In this document: positions 8,066 to 16,744 of the stretch, piece after piece | Position numbering within the stretch: position 1 is the first letter of the stretch | Layout of the letters: the number at the start of each line of letters is the position of its first letter | Assembly: GCF_013201075.1 (NCBI RefSeq) | Contig: NZ_CP053708.1 | Span: 1,491,501 to 1,555,500 of the forward strand | Reading direction: 5' to 3' | From: Lichenicola cladoniae | GTDB lineage: Bacteria; Pseudomonadota; Alphaproteobacteria; Acetobacterales; Acetobacteraceae | DNA: 64,000 nucleotides | Position numbers and translations under genes: made by a program | The notes under the pieces: model-generated | Database searches by the model: none | Seen by the model: only the letters and a program-made list of their open reading frames with translations | Told to the model about the DNA's origin: nothing

Positions 8066-11000
8066 ATGACAGAAATCACCACAGCTCCTGTCGCATCAGC
8101 GGCCATCTCCGGCGACGTCCTGCCGCTTGTTCGCATGGTCGCAGGCGTTCCGACACTGTACGAGATCAGTGCATCGGAGCTTGAGGGAACTTCCTGGAAC
8201 TTCCGCGGCGCATGGACGGCTCTCACCTCCTACGCCTTCGATGACGTGTTCACCTTCAGTGGATCCACGTATCTCGTCACCACGTCGTTCGTTTCCGGCG
8301 CGTCGTTCGACGCCTCTCATGAGGCGCTGATTGCGTCTGCCGGTACGGCCGGAACCAATGGGACGAACGGAACGAACGGTATCGGTACAGCCGGAACGAA
8401 CGGCACAAACGGCACGAACGGGCTGAGCCTCAATCTTCGCGGCGCGTGGGCAGCGAACACCGCCTACAACGTCGATGATGTGGTCACGTATCTTGGCGGT
8501 TGTTACTCAGCGCCCGCCGCATTCACGTCCGCTACCACGTTCAATGCTGCGAATTGGATGCAGATTGCGGCGCCGGGTGCGCAAGGCATCCAGGGCGTCG
8601 CCGGGAATTCGATCAGTGCGGTTGGCGTCGTCGTCAGCACACTGGCGGCTGGATCGCAGGCGACAGGTTCCGCAACACTAACGGGATCGACACTCACCCT
8701 CAACCTGGCGCTTCCACAGGGTGCGGCTGGTGCAGCCGGTTCGGGAGGCGGTAGTGGGTCGGCCGCCCTGACGCGCGGCACGATTGTCCAGCCTGCGCTC
8801 ATGACTACCGCAGCCCTGACCTTGGCGACGCTCTTGGCGTCAACGGCAGTGCCGGCATTCGGGCCGCTGCTCGGCACGCCTGGTAGTCAGATTGTCGTCG
8901 ACTCCAGCATCACTTTTCAGGATTTCCTAGGCGTTGGTGGCGCGCTGACCGACACGGCAGCGCAGAACCTCATGTTGATGTCGCCGGCTGCTCGCCTGGC
9001 GCTGCTAACCGAGTGGTTCGGGACCAACAATTTCGCCATTGTGCGCGTGCCGATGGGTTCGAGCGACTACACGTATCGACCATACCAGACCTATGCCGAC
9101 AATGGCGGGGCCGCTGACCCGAACCTGACCTCGTTCTCGATCGCGATGGACGAGCAGTGGACGATCCCGCTGCTGTTGCAGATACAGCAGATCAATCCAC
9201 ACGTCCGGTTCATTTTCGAGCCTTGGACCGCAATGACTTGGCTGAAAAGTTCGGCTTCGCTGACGAGCGGGTCGTTCATCGTCAACGCGGCGAATATGAC
9301 GACCTGGTCGCAGTATTACGTCAAGCATTATCAGGCGATGCAGGCATACGGGATCAATCCCTATGCGTATGGCCTTGGAAACGAACCGAACAACAACAAT
9401 ACCGGCTACCCCTGCATGGGCTGGGCTGGCGCCGATCTCGCGACCTTTGCCGGAACTTATCTTGGCCCGGCATTCGACGCTGCTGCAGTCGAAGCCCTTA
9501 TATGGACCGCGGACGTCTCTTGGGGCGGCGTTTCGACCTACGCGGGTCTGTCGCTGGCATCGACCTCAGCCAATCCATACATCGATACTGTAGCCTGCCA
9601 CGGTTACAGCGGTCAGCCGATCCAGGCTGAGAGCACCGCGCGTTATTATGGCGGCAAGCCGATCGTGTTGACCGAGTGGGAAGCGACTGCGCCTGAGGGT
9701 GCGCAAGTGTCGGTCACGAATATGGCCGGAACGCTGGCCGTAATACTGCCGCGTCTCAGGTTCGGGGCGATGGTCCTCTGGAACTTGATGACGGACGAGT
9801 CTGGCGGACCATGGCACGGTGGCCAGCTAAGCGGGGCGAATAACGGGCCACGCGGGCTCGTCACTTTTAATAGGTCGACGAATGCGCTGACCCGCAATGT
9901 TGAGCACTACGTGTTCTGCCATCTGTCGCGGAACCTGAAACCGGGCGCCAAACGCGCCAAATCCACAAGCCTTCCGGGCGGCGATGTCGTCGGCGCCACC
10001 GAGCTGATGAACGTGTTCTTCAAGAACAAGGATGAGAGCGTCTGGCTCTACATGTTCAACGCCAACACGGTCGCTCGCACCGTCACGGTCGTCGACGCGA
10101 TAACCGACGAAGCAACCTATGTGACGTTGGCTCCTAACGACATACAGACCCTAAGTTGGGGTCCGGGATCGACGGTCGCGGCAGGAACATTCACGGCTCC
10201 GACCGCACCGCAAAACCTGACTATGACCGGAGCGACCGGCGCTGTTAACTGGGCGTGGCAAGCTCCAGCATCGACAGGCACAGGCGATCTTGGCGGCTAT
10301 ATCCTCGTCCGGTCGGCCGTTACCAATGGGGAGAGCGTCAATCTCCCGCTGGTTGTCTTGCCGAAGGGCACTTTGGGCTATAGCGACGCCACGGCTGTCA
10401 TCGGCACCACCTATTTCGGTGAGGTCTATGCTTATGGCGCAGGCGGCAACAGCCCGCCGAGTAATGAAGCGAGCGCGTCGCCTAGCGCAGCAGCCGCCAC
10501 CGCACCGCCAGCCATGACTATTACGGTCACGCCGGGTAACGGGCAGAACACCATCGTCATGTCGGTGCCGAATAACGGCGGCTCACCAATGCAGTCCTAC
10601 CAGCTGACCTCGGGCGCTCAGGGTGCCGAAACCGCGCTGACCACAATTGCCAGCACGGCGCTCTCAATCACCTATGTCCATAGCGGGCTGACCAACCTAA
10701 ACAAAGTCTACTACAACGGCTCGTCGACCAACGGCGTCGGAACGACGGCAGCAGCGGCAGAGGCGAGCGGCACACCAGCCGCGGCACAGACAACCCCGAC
10801 GCACGCACTGGTCACCACCGGGTCAGCAGCACAAGGTGCGAGCGCGCCGGCATCTTCTGCGCAGGTTGACACCACTCCCGTTCTCGATCTTCGCTGGTAT
10901 GGGTCCCTGCCGACCTACGGCTACAGCGCAGAGCAAGGTTTGCTCGGCAACTATCCGACCGCAGGCGTTAATAAGGCGACTGCATCCTTTGGCATGTGTA

Positions 11001-11509
11001 TTTGGCCACAAACGGGCGGCGGCCTCGGCTTGCAGATGTATGACTCTGCGGGCATCGCCTTCAATTTCAACGCTGCTGACCCTGTAGGAACGAACGTCAC
11101 CGGGACGCCCGCGACGATGCTCAGCGTCGCTCCGGTCAATACGCCGGTCGTGTGGCGGAGCTACCTGAATATGGGGACTTCAGCCGTCACCGATAGTTTC
11201 GGCATCGTTCATCCTGCCTCATGCTGCCAGTCGTTTTACTCGCTCGATGGCGGCAACACCTTTACGCAATTCGGCACGACTCGGGCATACACCGGGGCGA
11301 CGACGACCGAGCAACATCCTGCTGGAAACGCCTTTTATATCTCCAGCACCGCAGCCTTGGCGGGCAACACGTTCAGAGCGCAGGCTTTCAACGCCAGCGG
11401 CGGCGTGCTGGTCAACGCGGACTTCACGGCCGCCGCGACCGGTGTGGCGAGCATCACCGATAGCGCGGGGAACGTCTTCACCCCCATCTCGCCGTCGTCG
11501 ATCTCCTAG
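8066..11509 (+). CDS. Large tail fibre/tailspike with GH30 glycoside hydrolase domain
   Basis: A 1147-residue modular protein. It opens with a fibre base like that of the preceding gene. Two repeats of about 50 residues follow (FRGAWTALTSYAFDDVFTF and LRGAWAANTAYNVDDVVTY), resembling carbohydrate-binding repeats, separated by a collagen-like run of GTN triplets. From about residue 275 it matches GH30: DFLGVGGALTD, VRVPMGSSDYTY, then the acid/base Glu440 in GLGNEPN and the nucleophile Glu537 in LTEWEA. C-terminal to this are Fn3-like and other beta domains. GH30 enzymes cut beta-1,6- or beta-1,4-linked glucans, glucosylceramide or xylans, so exopolysaccharide degradation at adsorption is likely; the substrate is unknown. 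The stop overlaps the opposing gene's stop inside CTAG. Confidence 0.85.
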   Translation: MTEITTAPVASAAISGDVLPLVRMVAGVPTLYEISASELEGTSWNFRGAWTALTSYAFDDVFTFSGSTYLVTTSFVSGASFDASHEALIASAGTAGTNGTNGTNGIGTAGTNGTNGTNGLSLNLRGAWAANTAYNVDDVVTYLGGCYSAPAAFTSATTFNAANWMQIAAPGAQGIQGVAGNSISAVGVVVSTLAAGSQATGSATLTGSTLTLNLALPQGAAGAAGSGGGSGSAALTRGTIVQPALMTTAALTLATLLASTAVPAFGPLLGTPGSQIVVDSSITFQDFLGVGGALTDTAAQNLMLMSPAARLALLTEWFGTNNFAIVRVPMGSSDYTYRPYQTYADNGGAADPNLTSFSIAMDEQWTIPLLLQIQQINPHVRFIFEPWTAMTWLKSSASLTSGSFIVNAANMTTWSQYYVKHYQAMQAYGINPYAYGLGNEPNNNNTGYPCMGWAGADLATFAGTYLGPAFDAAAVEALIWTADVSWGGVSTYAGLSLASTSANPYIDTVACHGYSGQPIQAESTARYYGGKPIVLTEWEATAPEGAQVSVTNMAGTLAVILPRLRFGAMVLWNLMTDESGGPWHGGQLSGANNGPRGLVTFNRSTNALTRNVEHYVFCHLSRNLKPGAKRAKSTSLPGGDVVGATELMNVFFKNKDESVWLYMFNANTVARTVTVVDAITDEATYVTLAPNDIQTLSWGPGSTVAAGTFTAPTAPQNLTMTGATGAVNWAWQAPASTGTGDLGGYILVRSAVTNGESVNLPLVVLPKGTLGYSDATAVIGTTYFGEVYAYGAGGNSPPSNEASASPSAAAATAPPAMTITVTPGNGQNTIVMSVPNNGGSPMQSYQLTSGAQGAETALTTIASTALSITYVHSGLTNLNKVYYNGSSTNGVGTTAAAAEASGTPAAAQTTPTHALVTTGSAAQGASAPASSAQVDTTPVLDLRWYGSLPTYGYSAEQGLLGNYPTAGVNKATASFGMCIWPQTGGGLGLQMYDSAGIAFNFNAADPVGTNVTGTPATMLSVAPVNTPVVWRSYLNMGTSAVTDSFGIVHPASCCQSFYSLDGGNTFTQFGTTRAYTGATTTEQHPAGNAFYISSTAALAGNTFRAQAFNASGGVLVNADFTAAATGVASITDSAGNVFTPISPSSIS

Positions 11510-12558
11510 GGGGCAGACGCTGCCAAGCTCTGCGACCGCATCTTGAGCCTCCCGCCAATCCAGGCGCGGACTGGCTTGTCGTAGTAGTGGAACGCGGCCA
11601 GCGACGCGGGGATCGTCACCAGCAGGGTAGCAACGGTCACCACGTCGTAGCCGTATCCGTGGAGAGCCTTCCGGCAGAGCCAAAAAATCGGGAGCTGCAG
11701 GAGGTAGATAGGATAGGACAGGTTGCCAGCGAGTGCGCAGAACTCGTTGACGCGGAGGGATCTGATTCCGGCGAGGCTGACCACGGTGATCGCGGGGAAC
11801 AGGATCATAACCGCGAGCAGATCGACGATCTGGCCGGCGACAGAAGTCTTAGGCGCCGTGATGCATAGGCACCCCAGCAGAAGCACAGGAGCAACGGTCC
11901 AGCCGCCTTTGAACTGGGGTAGCCGGTCCGAGCTCCACAGACGCCATAGGATCATGCCGGCGGTGTAGGAGAAGAACACGCGGGCAAGACCCCCGGCGAA
12001 CGTCTCGACACCGGCGCCCATGTCCATCGAACCGTAGTGCTGCTGGCAGGCGATCAGGGCCACAGCGGAGGTGGCCGCCAGGCCGACCAGGGCTTGCACG
12101 CCGAGTTTCCGCAACACAGCAGCGTGAGCAGCGTTCGCGACCAGTTCGAAGAAGATCGACCACTGCGCGAGGTTCAGCGGGTAGAGCCCGAGGAATGGCG
12201 CGGTCGACGGCACGAGTAGAAGTTCCCGCGCCAGGAAGGACGGGTGCACCAAGCCGACGTGGCCGCTGATGTAGAGCGACACGATGCTGAACAGCGTAGA
12301 CAGGAGGAACAGCGGGTAGAGCCGAAGCAGCCGGATCGAGACCATGAACTTGGCGAACGACGTGCCGGCGTTCAGGCGCCTTTCATAGGCGGCCGAGACA
12401 ACAAAGCCCGAGACCACGAAAAATAGGTCGACGGCCAGATATCCGTGGGTGAACAGCTGCCAGCCGGTGCCGGACTGCGCGTGGAACACGAGCACGGCTA
12501 CGGCGGCGATTCCGCGCAGCAGATCGAGAGCCGCGTACCGGTGTGACTGTTGCGCCAT
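11506..12558 (-). CDS. Acyltransferase 3 family membrane protein (OafA-like)
   Basis: A 350-residue membrane protein opening with YAALDLLRGIAAVAVLVFHAQ, the acyltransferase 3 signature (RGIAA followed by a catalytic-type histidine), then AVDLFFVVSGFV. About ten hydrophobic segments follow. These enzymes O-acetylate or O-acylate LPS O-antigen, exopolysaccharide or peptidoglycan. It lies on the opposite strand to the tail genes, between the GH30 and GH5 genes, and its stop codon overlaps the GH30 stop. That is the typical layout of a moron causing lysogenic conversion, for instance masking the receptor from sibling phages. The substrate cannot be told from sequence. Confidence 0.88.
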   Translation of the reverse strand: MAQQSHRYAALDLLRGIAAVAVLVFHAQSGTGWQLFTHGYLAVDLFFVVSGFVVSAAYERRLNAGTSFAKFMVSIRLLRLYPLFLLSTLFSIVSLYISGHVGLVHPSFLARELLLVPSTAPFLGLYPLNLAQWSIFFELVANAAHAAVLRKLGVQALVGLAATSAVALIACQQHYGSMDMGAGVETFAGGLARVFFSYTAGMILWRLWSSDRLPQFKGGWTVAPVLLLGCLCITAPKTSVAGQIVDLLAVMILFPAITVVSLAGIRSLRVNEFCALAGNLSYPIYLLQLPIFWLCRKALHGYGYDVVTVATLLVTIPASLAAFHYYDKPVRAWIGGRLKMRSQSLAASAP

Positions 12559-12681
12559 AACGCCTCAATACGATTGCAGACCAACTTTTAGGCATCAATG
12601 CGCACCCCGAACAAGTGGCATCAGGGCCACACCTATTGTCCTTCGAGTAGGGGGGCGACTGGTTGTGCCCAGGTTTGACGC

Positions 12682-12930
12682 TCACCACAGCGATAGGCCT
12701 TGCTGTTCGGAATCCTCATACCCCGCCAGCCAGTCGTCTCGTCGAGTGCCGACGTGAGGCGGGATTACGGACCTTGGCAGGCCCTGCTCAGCGGCGGCGT
12801 ATCCGGCTTTGTATGCCGGGCTGGCATAGGCGGCATCGGTGATCGCCCCTCTCGTGCGCGAGGGACGCCAGACTAGGCGAACCATGGATCGGCAAACTGC
12901 GGTTGTGGCGACAAAGAATCTACTGGCCAT
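12682..12930 (-). CDS. Small protein resembling the RMF/CrpP family
   Basis: An 82-residue reading frame upstream of the acyltransferase gene and on the same strand. The C-terminal part reads SPAYKAGYAAAEQGLPRS, then PPHVGTRRDDWLAGYED. This matches the A-x-x-x-G-x-x-A ... G-x-P ... N-P-Y ... R-x-x-W-x-x-G-W plan of ribosome modulation factor and CrpP-like small proteins often seen in phages. The N-terminal 30 residues look unrelated, so a later start is possible. SD is weak. A role in ribosome binding is only a family-based guess. Confidence 0.45.
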   Translation of the reverse strand: MASRFFVATTAVCRSMVRLVWRPSRTRGAITDAAYASPAYKAGYAAAEQGLPRSVIPPHVGTRRDDWLAGYEDSEQQGLSLW

Positions 12931-13135
12931 CTCATCATCCTGATTGACCCACCGTAACGATGAGTGCGGGTCGCGCTCAAGACTTGAAATCACTGCCTCC
13001 ACCGAAGTGAGGGGGAGGCAGTGATCGGAACGCCGAGCCTCCGCTGCAAGCTAGATCAGTCTCGTTCTCCAACAAGGTTTGCTGGCCTCACGGTGGCACA
13101 GGCAGTGAAGTCGTAGCCCGCGATCACCTACTAAC

Positions 13136-15337
13136 TTGAACACTCGCGCTATGCCTGCAAGTCGCCGGGACTATCCGGGGACGTCTTTATTGATCGGACA
13201 GCTCATGACCCTCATCGGCTACAACGACGGCGGTCTGGCCGACGGTAGCGGCAATGTCGCGGGAACGAACTACGCGATCCCCAGGCCGGCGCCCTTCCTC
13301 GCCACCGGGCTTGATATTATCCGGATCGGCTTCAAGTCCGAGCGATACGCGACCGCGCCTGGCTACGTGGCCACGCTTCTCGGCACCGTGGCGAGGCCGA
13401 TCGTCGAGGCCGGCAGGATCGCGTGGCTCAACATGCACAACTTCGGCAGCGTCTATAACCCGACGCTGAAGGCAACCGAGCAATTCTCGGCAGCTGACGC
13501 CCCCACCCTGTTCCTCGCCCAGTGGAAGCAGATCCAGGCGGACGTCGCCGCGGCCGGGCTTGATCAGACGAAGCTCGGCTACGGCCTGATGAACGAGCCG
13601 GGCAACGCACACAGCGACGTCGACGCCATGGCGCTCTTCTACCAGCCGGTGATCACGGCGCTCCGGGTGGCCGGCTACCTCGGGTATTTCGAGGTGCCAC
13701 GGCAGGGGAGCCAGGAAGCATCCGCGATCACGCTGGCGAAGCCATATAGCGCCACGGTGCATGACCCGCTGAACCGGACCTTGCTCGGCGTCCATAACTA
13801 TGGCGACGCGAGCAACGAAGGTACCGGGGACGACAGCTCGAGTGCCACGACGATGGTCGGCCGCTTCACCGGTGCCATCCAGTGGATGCAGCAAAAAGGC
13901 GCTGCAGCTGGGTTCTTCGGCCTCATCGTCAGCGAGTTCGGGACGAACAATTCCGCCGTCTCGGTTCAGGATTTTTCGAGTGTCGTCGACCTGTTCATGT
14001 CGTCGGAAGGGGCTGTCTGGGGCTTTACTACCTGGACCGAGGACCCATGGCTCGCGAATAACGGGAATTACCTAGGCACCCTGGCTGCACCGACGCCGAA
14101 CCTATCCAAGCTGCTCGCGGCCAAAAAAGCTGCAGCGGCATCACTCCAACCGGAGCCACCCATGCAATATGATCTGGTCGTCACCCTCGCGTGCGAGGAT
14201 GGGCCCTGCACCGCACTCGTCATGCTCGATAACGTACAGCTCGCCGGTAACGGCGTTGCAGTCACGGCCCCGTTTTCTGGTGGAGCGACGCAGCAAGCCG
14301 GCTTTGACGGGGAATGGCCGAAGACCGCAGCTCACAAGCTCGGCGTCCGGCTGAACGAGACCGGCAAGGTTCTGCACCTGATCGACGCGACCTTGAACGG
14401 CGTCAAGATGACCGGCGGCAGCGTCGCGAAGCGGGACTGGATCTGGTTGACCTTCCCGGCAGATACCATCGCAGCCACGCCGCCGACACCGCCCGTCGTC
14501 ACGCCGCCAGCGCCAGCCAAGAAGCAGGTTCATGATGTCGGCATCGGCGGGTTCGCCGGCCTCACCGACCTCAGCCGCGCAGATACCGTAGGGGAGGAGG
14601 CGACCGGCCGACTGTTCGACTACATCCACATGTCGGCGGCGACCGCAGCCAACGCTCCGGCGATCCGCGCGCTCCTGACCAGCATGGTTCCGGTCGACAG
14701 TGATGACGGCAAGAGCTTCATGATCGAGCTCGGGACCAACACCGCGCTGGCGAAGGGCGATGCCTACGACAGCTTCGTTGCAGTGCCCGGTATCAACCCA
14801 AATCGGGGTGTCCTGAACTGCGGGACCAGTGGCGACAACGCGACCGATAATACAATGGCGATCAGCAACCAGAACTGGATCAAGAACAACTGGTTCAGCC
14901 GTTTCCCTGGCAAGCCGATCGCTATCGTGGTCACGCCAGGCGGAAACGATGCGTTCCTTGGGACGGACTTCGGTACCGACCCGCATTGGGCGAACCAGCG
15001 CAAGCTGGAGGTCTACGGTGGCGCTGCCTGCGATGATATCCCGGCAGCCTTCTACAACCAGACCGAATGGTTCAACCATAACGTCGAGCACGGCCGTTGG
15101 GCACTGGCAGAGGGTCTCGAATATTACCTGATCCTTTCGCCGACGCAGGGATCGAACCTGACCTCTGACGTCCAGACCGTGTGCAAAGCCTACTGGGAGG
15201 CAGGCGTTTTTCCGACACACATCATCGTCGAGAATTACACGCCAGGCGCGGGCGTCAGTATTGGTCCCGAAACGGCGGACACGCTCAACCGGGCGGCGCT
15301 GTGGGTCGCCCAGAACAAGCCGGTACTAGCGCCATGA
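13136..15337 (+). CDS. GH5 cellulase-like protein with carbohydrate-binding region and C-terminal module
   Basis: A 733-residue protein from a TTG start (ATG 13151 is the alternative); neither start has a clear SD. Residues 20-330 match GH5: GTNYAIP, IIRIGFKSERY, the acid/base Glu154 in LMNEPGN, HNYGD, and the nucleophile Glu267 in IVSEFGT followed by TTWTED. From about residue 343 comes a beta-sandwich like calcium-dependent xylan/glucan-binding modules, then a Pro linker (PPTPPVVTPPAP). The last 270 residues are homologous to a secreted chromosomal protein at 25545-26423. There is no signal peptide and no tail-attachment domain, so it may be released at lysis rather than carried on the tail. 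GH5 enzymes of this type act on beta-1,4-glucans. Confidence 0.85.
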   Translation: MNTRAMPASRRDYPGTSLLIGQLMTLIGYNDGGLADGSGNVAGTNYAIPRPAPFLATGLDIIRIGFKSERYATAPGYVATLLGTVARPIVEAGRIAWLNMHNFGSVYNPTLKATEQFSAADAPTLFLAQWKQIQADVAAAGLDQTKLGYGLMNEPGNAHSDVDAMALFYQPVITALRVAGYLGYFEVPRQGSQEASAITLAKPYSATVHDPLNRTLLGVHNYGDASNEGTGDDSSSATTMVGRFTGAIQWMQQKGAAAGFFGLIVSEFGTNNSAVSVQDFSSVVDLFMSSEGAVWGFTTWTEDPWLANNGNYLGTLAAPTPNLSKLLAAKKAAAASLQPEPPMQYDLVVTLACEDGPCTALVMLDNVQLAGNGVAVTAPFSGGATQQAGFDGEWPKTAAHKLGVRLNETGKVLHLIDATLNGVKMTGGSVAKRDWIWLTFPADTIAATPPTPPVVTPPAPAKKQVHDVGIGGFAGLTDLSRADTVGEEATGRLFDYIHMSAATAANAPAIRALLTSMVPVDSDDGKSFMIELGTNTALAKGDAYDSFVAVPGINPNRGVLNCGTSGDNATDNTMAISNQNWIKNNWFSRFPGKPIAIVVTPGGNDAFLGTDFGTDPHWANQRKLEVYGGAACDDIPAAFYNQTEWFNHNVEHGRWALAEGLEYYLILSPTQGSNLTSDVQTVCKAYWEAGVFPTHIIVENYTPGAGVSIGPETADTLNRAALWVAQNKPVLAP

Positions 15338-15810
15338 CCTCCAGCAGCCTGTATGCAGTCGTGGCCCCATACCAGCGGCGCGCTCGACAGGCGGTTTCGC
15401 GCAGTGCGATCGAGCTGCTGGTGCTGCTGCTGAACGCCCGCACGGTCATGCACGCGCTGCTGGTGCTGCACCTGAGCTGGGAGGCCTGGAAGCTGTTCCA
15501 GCCCGGCGACGAGCTGCAAGCGGACCCGCGCCAGTACGCCTACCTCATCAGCCACGGCGGCGAGGCTGAGTGGACGCGGGTGCTGGCGTTCGGCGCGGCG
15601 GCTGGGGCATTGGGCCTGCTGATGCAGGCCAGATGGCCTCGCATCATGGGAGCGCTCGTCATGGGGACTGTCGAGTTCGCCCTCAACCATGCACTGACCA
15701 GCAGCGGCGCCGCTCCGACGGCGGGACCGACCTACAGCATCCTCGAGCTGATGGCGTGCTGGCTGATGGTCGCACACTGGCTTCCCGACCAGCGGCAGGT
15801 GCGCGAGTGA
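15334..15810 (+). CDS. Phage membrane protein with about four transmembrane segments (holin-like)
   Basis: A 158-residue protein whose ATG overlaps the GH5 stop (ATGA). Hydrophobic segments lie near residues 28-50, 83-100, 105-122 and 133-150. It begins a run of small membrane proteins leading to the endolysin, so a holin or antiholin role is plausible. No family motif recognised. The end overlaps the next gene's GTG start (GTGA), showing translational coupling. Confidence 0.65.
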   Translation: MTSSSLYAVVAPYQRRARQAVSRSAIELLVLLLNARTVMHALLVLHLSWEAWKLFQPGDELQADPRQYAYLISHGGEAEWTRVLAFGAAAGALGLLMQARWPRIMGALVMGTVEFALNHALTSSGAAPTAGPTYSILELMACWLMVAHWLPDQRQVRE

Positions 15811-16250
15811 CGCCACTTCGGCGGATGCGCGTGCGCATCCGGATGTCGGTTCAGCACCGCCCGTTCTGGCTCGAGGTGTCTGCCGGCCAAGCTCTCGCGA
15901 CGTGGGGCACCTATGTGCTGCTCATGCGGATCCCGATTGGCCATGTTCGCGCGTTCGCAGCGCTCGATCACCTCCAGGACGCGAACTACTGGGTCGGCGG
16001 GATCGCGGCGGTCGCCGGGTTGAGCCAGGTGGCGATCGTCCTGCTGAATGTCACGCTCGGCCGGATCCTGTGCACCGCCATCGGAATGCTCCTCTGGGTA
16101 TTCGCTTACCGGGTGACTGGCCACCAAGACGCACCGCGGCCCGGGATCGTCCTCTACGCCGAGCCTGTCGTGCAGAACGCCTTCGCCATGGTCTGGCTCT
16201 TCTACGATCTCACGCGGCGGCGGCGCTATGATCTGGCGAGGCGGCGATGA
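15807..16250 (+). CDS. Phage membrane protein with about three transmembrane segments
   Basis: A 147-residue protein. The GTG at 15807 overlaps the previous stop and is the preferred start; ATGs at 15825 and 15843 are in frame. Hydrophobic segments lie near residues 30-45, 61-100 and 124-136, with basic ends (MRVRIRM and RRRRYDLARRR). It sits within the lysis/membrane cassette between another membrane protein and a coiled-coil protein, and its stop overlaps the next ATG. Function unknown; holin-like by position only. Confidence 0.6.
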   Translation: MTPLRRMRVRIRMSVQHRPFWLEVSAGQALATWGTYVLLMRIPIGHVRAFAALDHLQDANYWVGGIAAVAGLSQVAIVLLNVTLGRILCTAIGMLLWVFAYRVTGHQDAPRPGIVLYAEPVVQNAFAMVWLFYDLTRRRRYDLARRR

Positions 16251-16699
16251 GCTCCGGGTCCGGCGACACCAGCATCGTCCTGACTTTGGTCCAGGCGGGC
16301 GCCTTCACGACCTCAATCACCGCTATCGGTGGTGCGATCGCGTGGTTGATCGGCCGCCGGGACAAGCGTCGCGCCGAGAAGCTCGCCGGGGAACGCCGGG
16401 ACGAGGACGAGATCGGTGAGGAGCGCAAATTCTATGATGAGCGCGCTCGCAACGAGATTGCCCGGATCGAGCTCGAGCGGGAGGCTGCGCGAGCGGAGTG
16501 CCGCGCGTGCCATGCTCAGCGCGAAGTCCTGGTCCGGCGGAATTTCGAGGACCGGGAGTCCTGGCTCGAGTGCCTGCACGAGGCGCGGCGCTGCCAGCAG
16601 ATCCTCATCGCCGTCTATCTAAGTCCACCGGTGCCCGGGCAGCCTCCACCCGTCTTCGATCTGCTGCCGGACCCACGCCGGCGCGCTGATCCCGCCTGA
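16247..16699 (+). CDS. Phage protein with N-terminal anchor and charged coiled coil (spanin or holin-like)
   Basis: A 150-residue protein with one N-terminal transmembrane helix (about residues 18-36, GAFTTSITAIGGAIAWLIG). A strongly charged helix follows (EERKFYDERARNEIARIELEREA) with two Cys pairs (CRACHAQ and ECLHEARRC), and a proline-rich end. That architecture is like i-spanins or phage membrane-anchored coiled coils. No outer-membrane partner gene overlaps it, although a lipoprotein gene lies 1.3 kb downstream. It is followed directly by a strong terminator. Confidence 0.55.
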   Translation: MSSGSGDTSIVLTLVQAGAFTTSITAIGGAIAWLIGRRDKRRAEKLAGERRDEDEIGEERKFYDERARNEIARIELEREAARAECRACHAQREVLVRRNFEDRESWLECLHEARRCQQILIAVYLSPPVPGQPPPVFDLLPDPRRRADPA

Positions 16700-16706
16700 C
16701 CACGCA

Positions 16707-16727
16707 GCCGCCTCCGGGCGGCTTTTT
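16707..16727 (+). terminator. Rho-independent terminator before the endolysin gene
   Basis: GCCGCC, loop TCCG, GGCGGC, then five T residues. The perfect six-base GC stem and T tract make a convincing intrinsic terminator seven bases after the preceding stop codon. It separates the tail/membrane genes from the endolysin gene, so the lysin may need its own promoter or antitermination. Confidence 0.85.
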
Positions 16728-16744
16728 CATGTCCGGAGCATCAC

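Noticed and set aside
8340-8425. Tandem repeat resembling a small CRISPR or regulatory array (ggaacgaacgg units)
   Set aside because: The repeats are in frame with the GH30 gene and encode a Gly-Thr-Asn collagen-like linker; there are no spacers.
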